From Pelosinus sp. IPA-1 (GTDB taxonomy: Bacteria; Bacillota; Negativicutes; DSM-13327), in the NCBI RefSeq assembly GCF_030269905.1, contig NZ_BSVC01000005.1, positions 248,001-312,000 of the forward strand: a DNA stretch of 64,000 nt. The letters run 5' to 3'. The position numbers and the translations under genes were made by a program. Under the pieces are notes generated by a model that saw nothing but the letters and a program-made list of their open reading frames with translations, did no database searches and was not told the DNA's origin. Shown one piece after another: positions 24,940 to 34,134 of this stretch (positions are counted from its first letter, which is position 1; each line of letters begins with the position of its first letter).

Positions 24940-25383
24940 ATGGAGGTTTTGTATAAAAAAATTTTAGTCCCCGTAGACGGTTCTGTCCATTCACGCAAAG
25001 CATTATCTCATGCAGTAGCGTTAGCCCGTTCCTTTGCTGCCGAAATCGGGATTCTTTACGTATCAGTTTTATCGCAGCAAGTCCCTTTATATGACCAAGT
25101 CAAGGGATCCAAAATCCCGCCAAACGTATCTACAGATCCAGTAAACTTTGCTAAAGCAATTCTGTCAGAAGCTATCAAACAAGTTCCAGAAGACATACTC
25201 GTTCAAACACACAACGAAGTTGGCGAACCGCGCCTTCTGATTACCGATTTTGCCGCACAAAATGGCTATGATGTCATCGTCATTGGCAGCCGGGGATTAG
25301 GAACGATTTCCGGATTGCTTCTGGGAAGTGTCAGCACATACGTCGTCCATCATTCCCCATGTCCTGTTTTGATTATCAAATAA
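24940..25383 (+). CDS. Universal stress protein (UspA family)
   Basis: A 147-aa nucleotide-binding protein. It starts VLYKKILVPVDGSVHSRKAL and ends with the ATP-binding signature VIGSRGLGTISGLLLGSVSTYVVHHSPCPVLIIK, where G-x2-G-x9-G(S/T) is intact. The ATG at 24940 is 6-7 bases after AAGGAG, so the upstream TTG is not needed. It sits between the RND pump and TolC in the same direction. A stress protein inside an efflux operon suggests a link between energy or stress status and efflux (inference). Confidence 0.88.
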   Translation: MEVLYKKILVPVDGSVHSRKALSHAVALARSFAAEIGILYVSVLSQQVPLYDQVKGSKIPPNVSTDPVNFAKAILSEAIKQVPEDILVQTHNEVGEPRLLITDFAAQNGYDVIVIGSRGLGTISGLLLGSVSTYVVHHSPCPVLIIK

Positions 25384-25572
25384 TCTTCATCTCAACTAAA
25401 ACCGCGGCAGTCTTTTCCCCATATATTTATGATCAGCTGACAGCGGCGAATGCAGCGTAATGACAGACATTTTCTTAGCTTACTGCATTCCCCTGTCACT
25501 CTGCTGCTTTGCATAAAATATCTTTGGCATAGCAATATAAACTTAAAATAATCCAATCGAAAGGAGACAACT

Positions 25573-26868
25573 ATGAAATCATCATATTTTTATATAAAAA
25601 CGTTCTTCGTATCAATTCTTGCGTCCGCTCTATTTTGTCCAACTGCCCTAGCAGCACCGCTGGAGCTCTCACTTGATGCGAGTATTGCTCTGACTTATAA
25701 GAATAATCCGGCATTGCAAATTGTAGAAGCACGCCAAGAACAGTCAGTTTGGGCACTGAAAGAGGCTCAGACCAATAAAAACGTATCCCTAGATTATACC
25801 CATACGGATATGCGTTCAAATTCCCCGCCCACATGGTCACCCTCTTCAGCGGCCGTCTCTCCCTATAACTATTTCAGCAACCAGATTATCGCCAGTATTC
25901 CACTTTATACCGGTGGTAAAGTAGAAAACACGATTGAACAAGCGAAACTTAGTCACAAGGTGTCTCAGCTTGAAAGCGCAGCCACCAAACAACAACTCAA
26001 ATTAGAAACGAGTGAAGGCTATTATAATGTGCTGCAGAAAAAGACTTTGTTAGAAATCGCCAAACAAACGGTAGATGATTTTAGCGCTCATCTTAATCGT
26101 GTCCGGCAAATGTACGATACCGGCGTGGCACCCTGGCATGACGTACTGCAAACCAAGGTCCAACTGGCAAATGCGGAAAATGATTTAGTAAAAGCGCAAA
26201 ACGATTATGATTTAGCCGTCTACAACTTAAATAAAACCATGGGCTTACCCTTGCGCAGCGAAATTACGCTGACAGAACCGCTAATCTATCAAGAATATGC
26301 TTTGGCTCTAGACGACATTACCTCCTATGGATTGGTGCATCGTCCGGAGATGGCTCAACAGCAGGCGAATATTAAAATAGAGGAAGCACAAATCAAAATT
26401 GCCCAAAGCGGACAACATCCCAAGGTTATGCTGACCGGGACCATGGCCTGGGATAATGACGACTTTGCAGGCACGGCGAACAGAGATTGGACCGCTATGT
26501 TAGTAACCCAATTTAACCTATTTGACTCCGGCAATAACAAAGCCAAAATCAGGCAGGCACAATCAGGCGAGTTGGCCGCACGAAAACGAGCGCAACAAAC
26601 ACAGGATAACATTTCCTTGGAAATCAGCGATGCTTATTTGAGTATGAAGGAAGCAGAAAAACGAATAAGTACCAACAAGTTAGCTGTTGAAGAAGCCAGT
26701 GTGAATTTTGATATTGCGCAAAGAGCTTATAGCGCCGGTGTCGGCACCAATTTAGATGTTATGGATGCCGAACTGGCACTAAACCAGGCAAAAACCAACT
26801 ATACTAACTCATTATTTGACTATAACATCAGCAAAGCTCGGCTCGACAAGTCGATAGGCAGCGAATAA
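25573..26868 (+). CDS. tolC: TolC family outer-membrane efflux protein
   Basis: A 431-aa exported protein. A signal peptide (SILASALFCPTALAAP) leads into two OEP repeats: LSLDASIALTYKNNPALQIVEARQ in the first half, and ALDDITSYGLVHRPEMAQQQANI in the second. Long coiled-coil segments (EEAQIKIAQ..., EISDAYLSMKEAEKRIST) form the periplasmic tunnel. It completes a tripartite pump with the adaptor and RND subunit, which demands an outer membrane. It has its own AAGGAG site, and the ~190-base gap after UspA allows an extra promoter. Confidence 0.92.
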   Translation: MKSSYFYIKTFFVSILASALFCPTALAAPLELSLDASIALTYKNNPALQIVEARQEQSVWALKEAQTNKNVSLDYTHTDMRSNSPPTWSPSSAAVSPYNYFSNQIIASIPLYTGGKVENTIEQAKLSHKVSQLESAATKQQLKLETSEGYYNVLQKKTLLEIAKQTVDDFSAHLNRVRQMYDTGVAPWHDVLQTKVQLANAENDLVKAQNDYDLAVYNLNKTMGLPLRSEITLTEPLIYQEYALALDDITSYGLVHRPEMAQQQANIKIEEAQIKIAQSGQHPKVMLTGTMAWDNDDFAGTANRDWTAMLVTQFNLFDSGNNKAKIRQAQSGELAARKRAQQTQDNISLEISDAYLSMKEAEKRISTNKLAVEEASVNFDIAQRAYSAGVGTNLDVMDAELALNQAKTNYTNSLFDYNISKARLDKSIGSE

Positions 26869-27095
26869 ACCAATAAGGAAATATACTGCCAGTGCATGAA
26901 CAATGTGATAAAAAACATGTATGGATGGACTGGGCCAGTAGAGCCACAAGTATAACTGTTCCCATCAGTCGAAAGATGGTGCGTAAAGGCGGTGTCAAGC
27001 ATGTTGTAAGGCTCGACAGTGTATCTCCATGGTGTGTGTATGTGGCCGGCATAAATTATACATTTTTATCTATCAATCACTTCATCTATAATTTA

Positions 27096-27127
27096 ATCAA
27101 TATTTGTAATCAATTAAAAATATTGAT
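27096..27127. promoter_or_regulatory. Candidate operator upstream of the MFS gene
   Basis: Inverted repeat ATCAATATTT (27096-27105) and AAATATTGAT (27118-27127) with a 12-base AT-rich spacer, 23 bases before the MFS start. It could bind a repressor or form a weak stem. The rest of the 282-bp gap after tolC shows no gene. Confidence 0.45.
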
Positions 27128-27150
27128 AACTGAAAGGACACCTTACACCT

Positions 27151-28353
27151 ATGCTAAAACACAAGAATGTATTACTTGTTTTAGGAATTATCTTTATTGC
27201 TTCTAATTTAAGAACTCCGCTGACAGCAGTAGGGCCGCTCGTTAGTGATATACGGTCTGATCTTGGTATTTCAAACGGTATGACTGGCTTCCTTACGACA
27301 CTGCCATTGCTTACCTTTGCCGTACTTTCGCTGCCCTCTTCTAAATTAGGCACCAAAATAGGCAATGAACTTGCCATTTTTCTTAGCCTTATTGTATTAA
27401 TTGCCGGCATACTACTGCGCTCTGCAGGAGGAAGTACCGCCTTGTTCGCCGGAACATTTCTGATTGGTACGGGAATTGTGGTCGGTAATGTTCTAATCCC
27501 CAGTATTATAAAACAAAAATTCCCCGGAAAAGTGGGGCTAATAACCAGTATTTTTTCAATTGCCATGTCTCTCTCGGCGGGAATTTCATCTGGCATGAGC
27601 GTGCCGCTTGCCAACGATCTCCACTGGGGATGGCGTCAGTCCCTGCTGGTGTGGATCTTGGTTGCTGTAGCAGCCATCATCCTTTGGCTGCCTCAACTTT
27701 ATCATTGCAAAAGAGTAGTGAAAGTCGCAAAACCAGCTTCCACCGCTAACTCTGTTTGGCATTCTTCTCTGGCCTGGCAAGTGACCTCCTTTATGGGGCT
27801 GCAGTCATTTCTTTTTTATTGCTTCATTGCCTGGCTTCCTGCAATTCTCCAAAGCCATGGCTTAAGTATGGCAACTGCCGGCTGGCTACTGTCTTTTTCC
27901 CAGATCATTGCTATTCCTGCCTCGTTTATCGTACCAATATTAGCTGATCGCCTCAACGACCAACGTGGTATTACGGCAGTTTCCTGCCTGATCTATTTTA
28001 TGGGACTGCTTGGACTTCTGCTGAGTAAAAATATGATACTGCTCACTACATCAGTTGCCTTGATTGGCGTTAGCGGAGGTGCCTGTTTCAGCTTAGCATT
28101 TACTTTTATCGGACTACGCAGCAGCAATGGCGCTCAAGCTGCAGAGTTATCGGGAACGGCTCAGTCTGTGGGCTATTTGTTCGCGGCCGCAGGTCCGATT
28201 ATAATTGGTTATCTATTTGATTACACGCAAACCTGGGCTTCTTCTATTGTCGTATGGCTAATTATCACGTTACTTCTTCTATATGCCGGTCTTGGTGCCG
28301 GACGAAACCGATACATTTTCCCAATGAACGATCCCAAACAAAGCCCTAATTAA
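27151..28353 (+). CDS. MFS transporter, CynX/NimT (cyanate transporter-like) family
   Basis: A 400-aa inner-membrane carrier with twelve helices. The opening LGIIFIASNLRTPLTAVGPLVSDI and the following TGFLTTLPLLTFAVLS are typical of the CynX/NimT subgroup (cyanate, 2-nitroimidazole and related small compounds). The conserved helix 4-5 region is IGTGIVVGNVLIPSIIKQKFP. No cyanase or other enzyme adjoins it, so the substrate is uncertain. It is downstream of tolC but separated by ~280 bases, so likely independent. The hairpin at 28465 probably terminates it. Confidence 0.87.
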   Translation: MLKHKNVLLVLGIIFIASNLRTPLTAVGPLVSDIRSDLGISNGMTGFLTTLPLLTFAVLSLPSSKLGTKIGNELAIFLSLIVLIAGILLRSAGGSTALFAGTFLIGTGIVVGNVLIPSIIKQKFPGKVGLITSIFSIAMSLSAGISSGMSVPLANDLHWGWRQSLLVWILVAVAAIILWLPQLYHCKRVVKVAKPASTANSVWHSSLAWQVTSFMGLQSFLFYCFIAWLPAILQSHGLSMATAGWLLSFSQIIAIPASFIVPILADRLNDQRGITAVSCLIYFMGLLGLLLSKNMILLTTSVALIGVSGGACFSLAFTFIGLRSSNGAQAAELSGTAQSVGYLFAAAGPIIIGYLFDYTQTWASSIVVWLIITLLLLYAGLGAGRNRYIFPMNDPKQSPN

Positions 28354-28445
28354 GACAAGCAGGGTTAGATTCGCGATTACCTGCCAATGGCAAGCAGTCA
28401 TCAAAGAATGACTGCCTTGGAAAAATTGTTAGTCTACGACAAGAG

Positions 28446-28505
28446 CTTAACACTGTATCAACTTTAAAGAGAAGCTGCCCATAAGATTATGAGCAGCTTC
28501 TCTTT
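28446..28505. repeat. Composite repeat, D part; probable MFS terminator
   Basis: Hairpin arms AAAGAGAAGCTGC and GCAGCTTCTCTTT with loop CCATAAGATTATGA, identical to 17894-17933, plus the same left flank. It lies 93 bases after the MFS stop and just before the convergent aminotransferase gene end, so it may serve both. Confidence 0.85.
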
Positions 28506-28514
28506 TATATTCAT

Positions 28515-29792
28515 TTATAATCGAGACAATTCCATTGTTGCTATTAAGAATTTATCAATATCTGCAACTGAATGACAATGCAGCGGTGCAATTCTAAGGG
28601 CACCATCTAATTTGAAGGAATCAAGCATCCTCTTTGAATAGGGGCTAGAAGTCAATCTTTCATATACAATGACTCCTTTTTTATCGTACTCTTGAACTGC
28701 TTGCTCATATCCCAGATTTTCAAATCCCATTGCAATTATGAAATCTCTTTTGGTAAGGTCTTCAGAATCTAAGAATACTTTAACTCCTTTAATATTGCGA
28801 AGTCCAGGGATTTCATCAGTACCATTAAGCATTCTGGCCATTAAAGCTCTTTCTTGTAATGCAATCCTTTCCATGCCATATGCAAATAATTCACGCCTGT
28901 CATTGCTATTAATAAATTTTCCGCCGATCCAGCACACATAATTGACAATCTCAGTAACTACAGCAAATTGTGATATAGCTGGACTTCCAAGGTCCCATAC
29001 ATTTGTACCTTTAGCAGTCATCTTATGATGCGGAAGCACGGCGGCTCTTTCGGATAACCAAGCAATCCCCAAACCCCTACATCCGAAAAATTTGTAGGGA
29101 GCAAAATTAATACCATCCACAGGAATCTTTTGAAGGTCGATTACACTATGAGGAGTATGTTGTACTGCATCTACAAGAATATATAAATCGGGTTTGATAG
29201 CGCGAGCTTTTTTTACGATAGTTTCAATATCAAAAATTGCACCTGAAATGTTAGATGCATACATTACACTTAAGAGGCATGTATCTTTATCTACCAGTTT
29301 AATAAGTTCATCAACATCCACGCCGCCCGTAACAGGATTGCTTTTAGCTACTCTAAATTCTTTTTTCAATTTTTCAGCGTAGTACTCCATGGAGTCATAT
29401 GCCGAAGGATGCTCGAGTATTGATGTTACCATATTTGTCCCACTGACATTTTCAGCAATTGCCCTCACCATATCGAACATAGCCTGTGAAGCTGTAAGCG
29501 TTGTTAAGATACTGCCAGCTTTTGCATTTAAGATAATTCTGATATCGTTAAGTCCATCTTCTTGTACTTTTTCTAAATAACGTGCCCTCTCATGAATGAG
29601 CCCTGGATAATCTGGAATAGAATCTATTCTTGCAAATGTATCTACTGCTTTTTTGAGTCTAAATGATCCTCCAGCATTCGCAAAGAAAAGCCGTTCACCC
29701 AAAATTGGATCATTATCTACATGATAAAAACACTCTTTTATTTCTTGTGATAGTCCATCTGAAAATAGTACTCCGTTGCTTACGTTATTCAT
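28515..29792 (-). CDS. Class V aminotransferase family protein (cysteine desulfurase/kynureninase-like fold)
   Basis: A ~425-aa PLP enzyme. The substrate loop LTASQAMFDMVRAIAENVSG, the Asp-His pair region LVDAVQHTPHSVIDL and the PLP lysine in FAPYKFFGCRG are all present. The C-terminal LRIAPLHCHSVADIDKFL aligns with the position of the SufS cysteine loop, but the loop differs, so sulfur transfer is not assured. No Fe-S or NAD genes are adjacent. I chose the ATG at 29792, preceded by GAGAGGGG. A lyase or desulfurase acting on an amino acid is the best guess. Confidence 0.82.
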   Translation of the reverse strand: MNNVSNGVLFSDGLSQEIKECFYHVDNDPILGERLFFANAGGSFRLKKAVDTFARIDSIPDYPGLIHERARYLEKVQEDGLNDIRIILNAKAGSILTTLTASQAMFDMVRAIAENVSGTNMVTSILEHPSAYDSMEYYAEKLKKEFRVAKSNPVTGGVDVDELIKLVDKDTCLLSVMYASNISGAIFDIETIVKKARAIKPDLYILVDAVQHTPHSVIDLQKIPVDGINFAPYKFFGCRGLGIAWLSERAAVLPHHKMTAKGTNVWDLGSPAISQFAVVTEIVNYVCWIGGKFINSNDRRELFAYGMERIALQERALMARMLNGTDEIPGLRNIKGVKVFLDSEDLTKRDFIIAMGFENLGYEQAVQEYDKKGVIVYERLTSSPYSKRMLDSFKLDGALRIAPLHCHSVADIDKFLIATMELSRL

Positions 29793-30077
29793 TTGACCCC
29801 TCTCTTTCTTTTTATGCTCCAGCATCATCTGTTTTCACTCCGAGATTGTAAGGGACACGGGACATTTTACCCCTCCGATATGATATGTAAAACTTCTCTA
29901 CTATTATTTCTGATTACTCTTCCAATATCCTTTAAAGCTATAATATGACAAGAAGTGACAGAAGAGACGTTCCCTTTTGTCACCCATATTCCAGTGAAGA
30001 TGAGATGACCTTTGACTTTGAAAATCATTGCAGCACTTCTCAACAAGTGAAATGAGCATAGGAGTTTAAAGTCTTTT

Positions 30078-30641
30078 TCACATTTTCGTAATTAAGCTAA
30101 TCACTTTGTAAATTGCATCCCTAGTCTCGATTGGCGTTTTCAAAGTATTGGGTTCATATGATGGACCAAATGCATTTGTAGGCGCCCATGCGGTAGCTAA
30201 CACCATGATTGTAGTCAGAATAAAACCAGGAGTGAAAGTCGTTCCAATCAGTCCGGAACTTTGTGCATTCACTACCTCTGTTATTTTTTTTTGTTGGACT
30301 AGTGCACGCTCAGTTAAGTTAACAGTATTTTGCTCCAAATTGTACCAGGTCATTAATCGAAATAATTCGGGATTTTTCATAGCAAAATCAAATACCTTTA
30401 CCGCGTAGTCGGGAAGATCATCAGGTGTGAAGGTGATTTCCTCATAGACACGTTTCAAGCTATTCTGTAGAACAGTTATAAAGAGTGTCTCTTTATTTTC
30501 AAAGTAAATATAGATCATGTTCTTATTGCATTTCGCTTTTTTAGCAATACGATCTACGCGTGCTCCAGCGATGCCATAGGACGAGAATTCCTCCATAGCT
30601 GCCTCTAATATCTTCTCTTTTGTTGCTTCAGCGTTTCCCAA
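30078..30641 (-). CDS. TetR family regulator of the divergent SDR gene
   Basis: A 187-aa regulator with the HTH ILEAAMEEFSSYGIAGARVDRIAKKAKCNKNMIYIYFENKETLF. The C-terminal domain ends in FILTTIMVLATAWAP, as in the TetR_C_17-like group (UbiC/YbjK-type). It is divergent from a short-chain dehydrogenase, with two copies of AACTRRYYAGTT-type palindromes between the genes. It most likely represses the SDR gene and itself, in answer to a small molecule that the SDR metabolises (inference). Confidence 0.87.
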   Translation of the reverse strand: MGNAEATKEKILEAAMEEFSSYGIAGARVDRIAKKAKCNKNMIYIYFENKETLFITVLQNSLKRVYEEITFTPDDLPDYAVKVFDFAMKNPELFRLMTWYNLEQNTVNLTERALVQQKKITEVVNAQSSGLIGTTFTPGFILTTIMVLATAWAPTNAFGPSYEPNTLKTPIETRDAIYKVISLITKM

Positions 30642-30700
30642 CTAGGAACCCCTCCTTGTACTTGAATGTAGTATCCACAATATATCATATCGTTATATAA

Positions 30701-30747
30701 TTGACAAACTGGTTAGTTTATTCTAAAATGTAACTAACCAGTTAGTT
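30701..30747 (+). promoter_or_regulatory. SDR promoter with two TetR-type operators
   Basis: TTGACA (30701-30706), 17 bases, TAAAAT (30724-30729). Operator 1, AACTGGTTAGTT, lies in the spacer (~30707-30718). Operator 2, AACTAACCAGTTAGTT (30732-30747), is a perfect palindrome over the start site. The sites share ACTGGTTAGT on opposite strands. Confidence 0.8.
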
Positions 30748-30779
30748 TTTAATTACTTTAAATGAAAGGTGGAATTTAT

Positions 30780-31541
30780 ATGAAGCTTTCGGGAAACACA
30801 ATACTCATTACTGGTGGCGGTTCCGGAATCGGGTTGGCGTTAGCGGAACGCTTTATAAAAGGCGGAAATCAAGTAATTATTTGCGGGCGACGTGAAAACG
30901 CACTACAAAAAGCCAAAGAACAATTTCCAGGCATCATTACCCATACATGCGATTTGACGATAGAATCCGAGCGTATCGCATTATTTGATTGGATAACCGC
31001 GAATTATCCAGAGGTAAATGTATTAGTCAACAATGCAGGAATTCAACAGCGCTTCAATGTGTTAAAAGCAGATGCGAAGTACAATTGGAGCTACTTCAGT
31101 AAAGAAATTACAGCAAATCTTGAAGCACCTATCCATCTTTCCATACTATTCGCACCATTCTTTGCTGAAAAAAGTACGGCGACTATTCTTAACGTGACAT
31201 CTGGGCTGGCGTTTACACCGCTTGCGATTGCCCCTATATATTCGGCCTCAAAATCGGCACTTCATTCTTTTACTATGAGCCTAAGACACCAGCTTTCAGC
31301 TACATCAATAGAAGTGATCGAAGTAGCTCCACCTGCAGTAAATACGGATTTAGCCGGACAGGGGCTACATACACATGGAGAACCGCTAGATGCCTTCGCA
31401 GACGGCATTTTCAAAGGATTAGAAGAAGCTAGAACGGAAATTGGATATGGCACGTCCGTAAGTCGCTTGCGTATGTCACGAGATGAAATTGACGCGTACA
31501 CAGAAAAAATGTACAACGCAATGAAAGATTCAATCAAATAA
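30780..31541 (+). CDS. Short-chain dehydrogenase/reductase, DltE-like
   Basis: A 253-aa NAD(P)-dependent oxidoreductase. The Rossmann motif TGGGSGIG follows the first strand, then NNAG, the catalytic Ser in NVTSGLAF and YSASK with Tyr and Lys. It is close to the DltE/YdfG-like subgroup. The ATG at 30780 follows AAAGGTGG, so the ATG at 30762 inside the leader is rejected. The C-terminal MSRDEIDAYTEKMYNAM region is typical for this subgroup. Expression should be controlled by the divergent TetR protein. The substrate is unknown. Confidence 0.88.
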   Translation: MKLSGNTILITGGGSGIGLALAERFIKGGNQVIICGRRENALQKAKEQFPGIITHTCDLTIESERIALFDWITANYPEVNVLVNNAGIQQRFNVLKADAKYNWSYFSKEITANLEAPIHLSILFAPFFAEKSTATILNVTSGLAFTPLAIAPIYSASKSALHSFTMSLRHQLSATSIEVIEVAPPAVNTDLAGQGLHTHGEPLDAFADGIFKGLEEARTEIGYGTSVSRLRMSRDEIDAYTEKMYNAMKDSIK

Positions 31542-31699
31542 CAGTAAGAAGTGACAGAAGGAACGTTCCTATTTGTCAAAAGGGAATGTTCCCCATCAAT
31601 TCTAAGAGAAGCTACCTATAATCTACTAAGAAGAATACAATTAATTTTGAGAAAGATTGTGATCTTCAATCCATTGAACACATGTTTTACCTCAATATT

Positions 31700-32443
31700 T
31701 TATATCCACTCTTTATATTTGCTCCAGTCCCCACTTAGCCGAGCCTTAATTTTAGATTGATCTATTTCAAGTAGATCATATTTTGATGCTTCCTGATACA
31801 TTGAGAGAGAGATTTCCCTATCTCCTAACAATTCATATACCTGAGCAAGATTAAAGTATGCCACTCCGTCTTTCGATTTTAATTGTAATGCTTTTTCCAA
31901 ATCCTCAATAGCCTCGTTATATTTTCCCATGCCTCCATATGCATTACCACGTCCAACATAATAACGAGAAGTATTTGGTTGTAGTTCAATAGCTTTTGTA
32001 AAATCATTAATTGAGTAAGAAAATAGTTCGTTTTTCGATTCTGCATAACCACGTTCTGAATAATAGTCAGCATTATTAGGTTCTAAATCAATAGCCTTAT
32101 TACAATCACTTATAGCCAAGTCGTACTTTTTCAACTCAGAATATGAATATGCACGACAATAATAAATAATAGCTCTTCCGGGCTGCAATTCTATTGCCCT
32201 GGTATAATCAGCGATTGCAAGGTCATATTGTTTTTTTTCAAAATAATCTAGCCCCCGAAGAAAATATTTCACAGCAGTAGAGTCTGGTAATTCTGCTTGT
32301 TTAGAAAATGCATCACTCTTATTATTTTCCTCTTTTTCCGCATATCCAGTTTGGGCAGCAAATACAACGTTACTTAAACTAATTAGACAAATAACAATTA
32401 AAGTTACTTTTAAAAACCTAAAAGGCATCCATATCTTTTTCAA
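31700..32443 (-). CDS. Exported TPR repeat protein (paralogue of 37572-38291)
   Basis: A 247-aa protein with an N-terminal signal or anchor segment (VTLIVICLISLSNVVFAA) and at least five consecutive tetratricopeptide repeats. Examples are YFEKKQYDLAIADYTRAIELQP, YSELKKYDLAISDCNKAIDLEP and MGKYNEAIEDLEKALQL. It ends with the unusual GDWSKYKEWI. TPRs mediate protein-protein contacts, probably in the periplasm here. The start is a TTG 8 bases after AAGGAG. A close paralogue 5.9 kb away ends GDWSNFREWI and also uses TTG. The partner is unknown. Confidence 0.85.
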   Translation of the reverse strand: MKKIWMPFRFLKVTLIVICLISLSNVVFAAQTGYAEKEENNKSDAFSKQAELPDSTAVKYFLRGLDYFEKKQYDLAIADYTRAIELQPGRAIIYYCRAYSYSELKKYDLAISDCNKAIDLEPNNADYYSERGYAESKNELFSYSINDFTKAIELQPNTSRYYVGRGNAYGGMGKYNEAIEDLEKALQLKSKDGVAYFNLAQVYELLGDREISLSMYQEASKYDLLEIDQSKIKARLSGDWSKYKEWI

Positions 32444-32666
32444 GTAATAACACTCCTTATAATTGGGTTTTGTTTTTAATCTAATTGTTTTTTCTGCATT
32501 TAACCAACTATATCATTTATAGATAATTGTAGCATCTGTAGAAAGATATAGTCCTAGAAGAAATAAACTACTTAATCATCGAATCAGGTGACGGTTCTTT
32601 GACTCGCCACACTAATACCTTAGATATTACGTTTAAATTGTCCCATTTCACCGCTACCCCAAATCC

Positions 32667-32765
32667 AAGGAGAAGCTACCCATCAATCTACTAAAAGGTA
32701 GATTATGGGTAGCTTCTCTTTCGATAAATAATAAGTCTTGCTACATGTTTGCATAGTAAGCAAAA
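32667..32765. repeat. Composite repeat D/E
   Basis: Hairpin arms GAGAAGCTACCCATCAATCT and GATTATGGGTAGCTTCTC, with a nested ACTAAAAGGTA turn. The tail reads TTTCGATAAATAATAAGTC, TTGCTACATGTTTGCATAGTAAGC. The loop sequence CTACT...AAGGTAGAT is shared with 37435 and 39304. The rest of the 744-bp gap to 33187 holds no gene I can support. Confidence 0.7.
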
Positions 32766-33187
32766 GAAAATATTGAAGCAGCCACTGCAATTGATTAATG
32801 ATCCAATTCGGGTTATCCTGAAGAAGTTTGTAAACCTTTAGAGGCATTTTAAAAGTTTTTCTTTAAGAATCATGGCTATAAGAAGTGAATAATAAAATAA
32901 TCATGAAAGTACATTCCTTAATAGCTACAAACTCAACTACCAAATGCGTTTATCTCTTATTGTTATCCGTACAAATTATCTCATTTTAGCTAGGTATAAA
33001 ATCAGAAACTGCCTCACTCATTAGAAAGAAGACAGTTGATTTCCTAATCCACCTTGTGTTTAGTGTTTAAACTATGAGCCTAATTGGTATAATGAGATAT
33101 AAGGTGCAAAAAAGAAGTCGCTCAGGCAAATTGCTGACAATTGAAAGCAAGAGGATTTTAATTAGTAGATATATGAAGGAGGTCCTT

Positions 33188-34075
33188 ATGCTAAAAATAG
33201 TTCCTCATTTATGGTATGACAAAGAAGCCAAAGAGGCTGCCTTGTTCTATATCAGTTTATTTGACCAATCGAAACTATTAAATGTGGCAGTACTCGAAAA
33301 CACACCTTCGGGAGATGCAGAAGTTGTAAGTTTTGAATTGGCAGGGCAACATTTCAAGGCAATTAGTGCAGGTCCCTATTTTAAATTTAACCCATCCATG
33401 TCCTTAATGGTAGCGTGCTACTCTGTAGAAGAAGTAAATACGAAATGGGCAGCGCTATTAGAAGGCGGCACTGAATTAATGCCACTTGGTGAATACCCCT
33501 TTAGCAAATGGTACGGCTGGGTTCAAGATCGATATGGATTGTCTTGGCAGTTGATGCTTACAGACTGTGGAAAAGTATTTCAAAAGATTACCCCAAACCT
33601 GCTTTTCTCAAACGAAGTCTGTGGAAAAGCGGAAGAAGCAATGAGGTACTACGCGGAAATCTTCGAAAAATCAGAAGTAGGATTCATCAGCAGATATGGC
33701 GCAGGAGAAGCAATGTCATCCAAGGCAAAAGTAAATTATGCTGCATTCAAACTTTGTGGTATTGATTTTTCAGCAATGGATAATGGCTTTGACGTAGATT
33801 TCAGTTTCAATGAAGCATTTTCACTCATTGTAAACTGCAAAGATCAAAAGGAGATTGATACCTACTGGGACAACCTTTCTGCCGTACCTGAAGCAGAGCA
33901 ATGCGGCTGGCTCAAGGACAAATTCGGCCTTTCATGGCAGATTGTTCCACAAAATTTGGATGAGGTCCTGTTTAATGGATCACGGGATGAGATCCGCAGA
34001 ATCACAGACGCTTTCTTGAAAATGAAAAAATTTGATATAGCTGCCTTAGAGCAGGCGCGTATAGGAAATCGATAA
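33188..34075 (+). CDS. Two-domain VOC/PhnB-like protein
   Basis: A 295-aa cytoplasmic protein made of two glyoxalase-fold (VOC) modules of the PhnB / 3-demethylubiquinone methyltransferase-like type. Domain 1 starts IVPHLWYDKEAKEAALFYISLF and ends at YGLSWQLML; domain 2 starts NLLFSNEVCGKAEEAMRYYAEIF and ends at FGLSWQIVP. Each has the GW.xDxxGLSWQ signature. The metal-binding His is not conserved at the usual positions, so catalytic activity is uncertain. I chose the ATG at 33188, which follows AAGGAGG, rather than the earlier ATG at 33074. Confidence 0.85.
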   Translation: MLKIVPHLWYDKEAKEAALFYISLFDQSKLLNVAVLENTPSGDAEVVSFELAGQHFKAISAGPYFKFNPSMSLMVACYSVEEVNTKWAALLEGGTELMPLGEYPFSKWYGWVQDRYGLSWQLMLTDCGKVFQKITPNLLFSNEVCGKAEEAMRYYAEIFEKSEVGFISRYGAGEAMSSKAKVNYAAFKLCGIDFSAMDNGFDVDFSFNEAFSLIVNCKDQKEIDTYWDNLSAVPEAEQCGWLKDKFGLSWQIVPQNLDEVLFNGSRDEIRRITDAFLKMKKFDIAALEQARIGNR

Positions 34076-34134
34076 TAGTATAATGTTCGTCCCTAATATG
34101 AAATAATTTTCTGCAAATGATATTTGCCAGCTAA

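Noticed and set aside
26892-27206. Plus-strand ORF of 104 codons between tolC and the MFS gene
   Set aside because: No ribosome site or recognisable protein pattern; it runs into the MFS gene in another frame.
28515-29792. Call of cysteine desulfurase SufS/IscS
   Set aside because: PLP site fits class V, but the cysteine loop and gene neighbours do not support sulfur transfer.
32390-32444. Apparent extra T in the signal-peptide region of the TPR gene at 31700
   Set aside because: My base-by-base reading gave a one-base disagreement with the translated frame; the frame with TTG start and signal peptide agrees with the paralogue, so I treat it as a reading slip and not as a frameshift.
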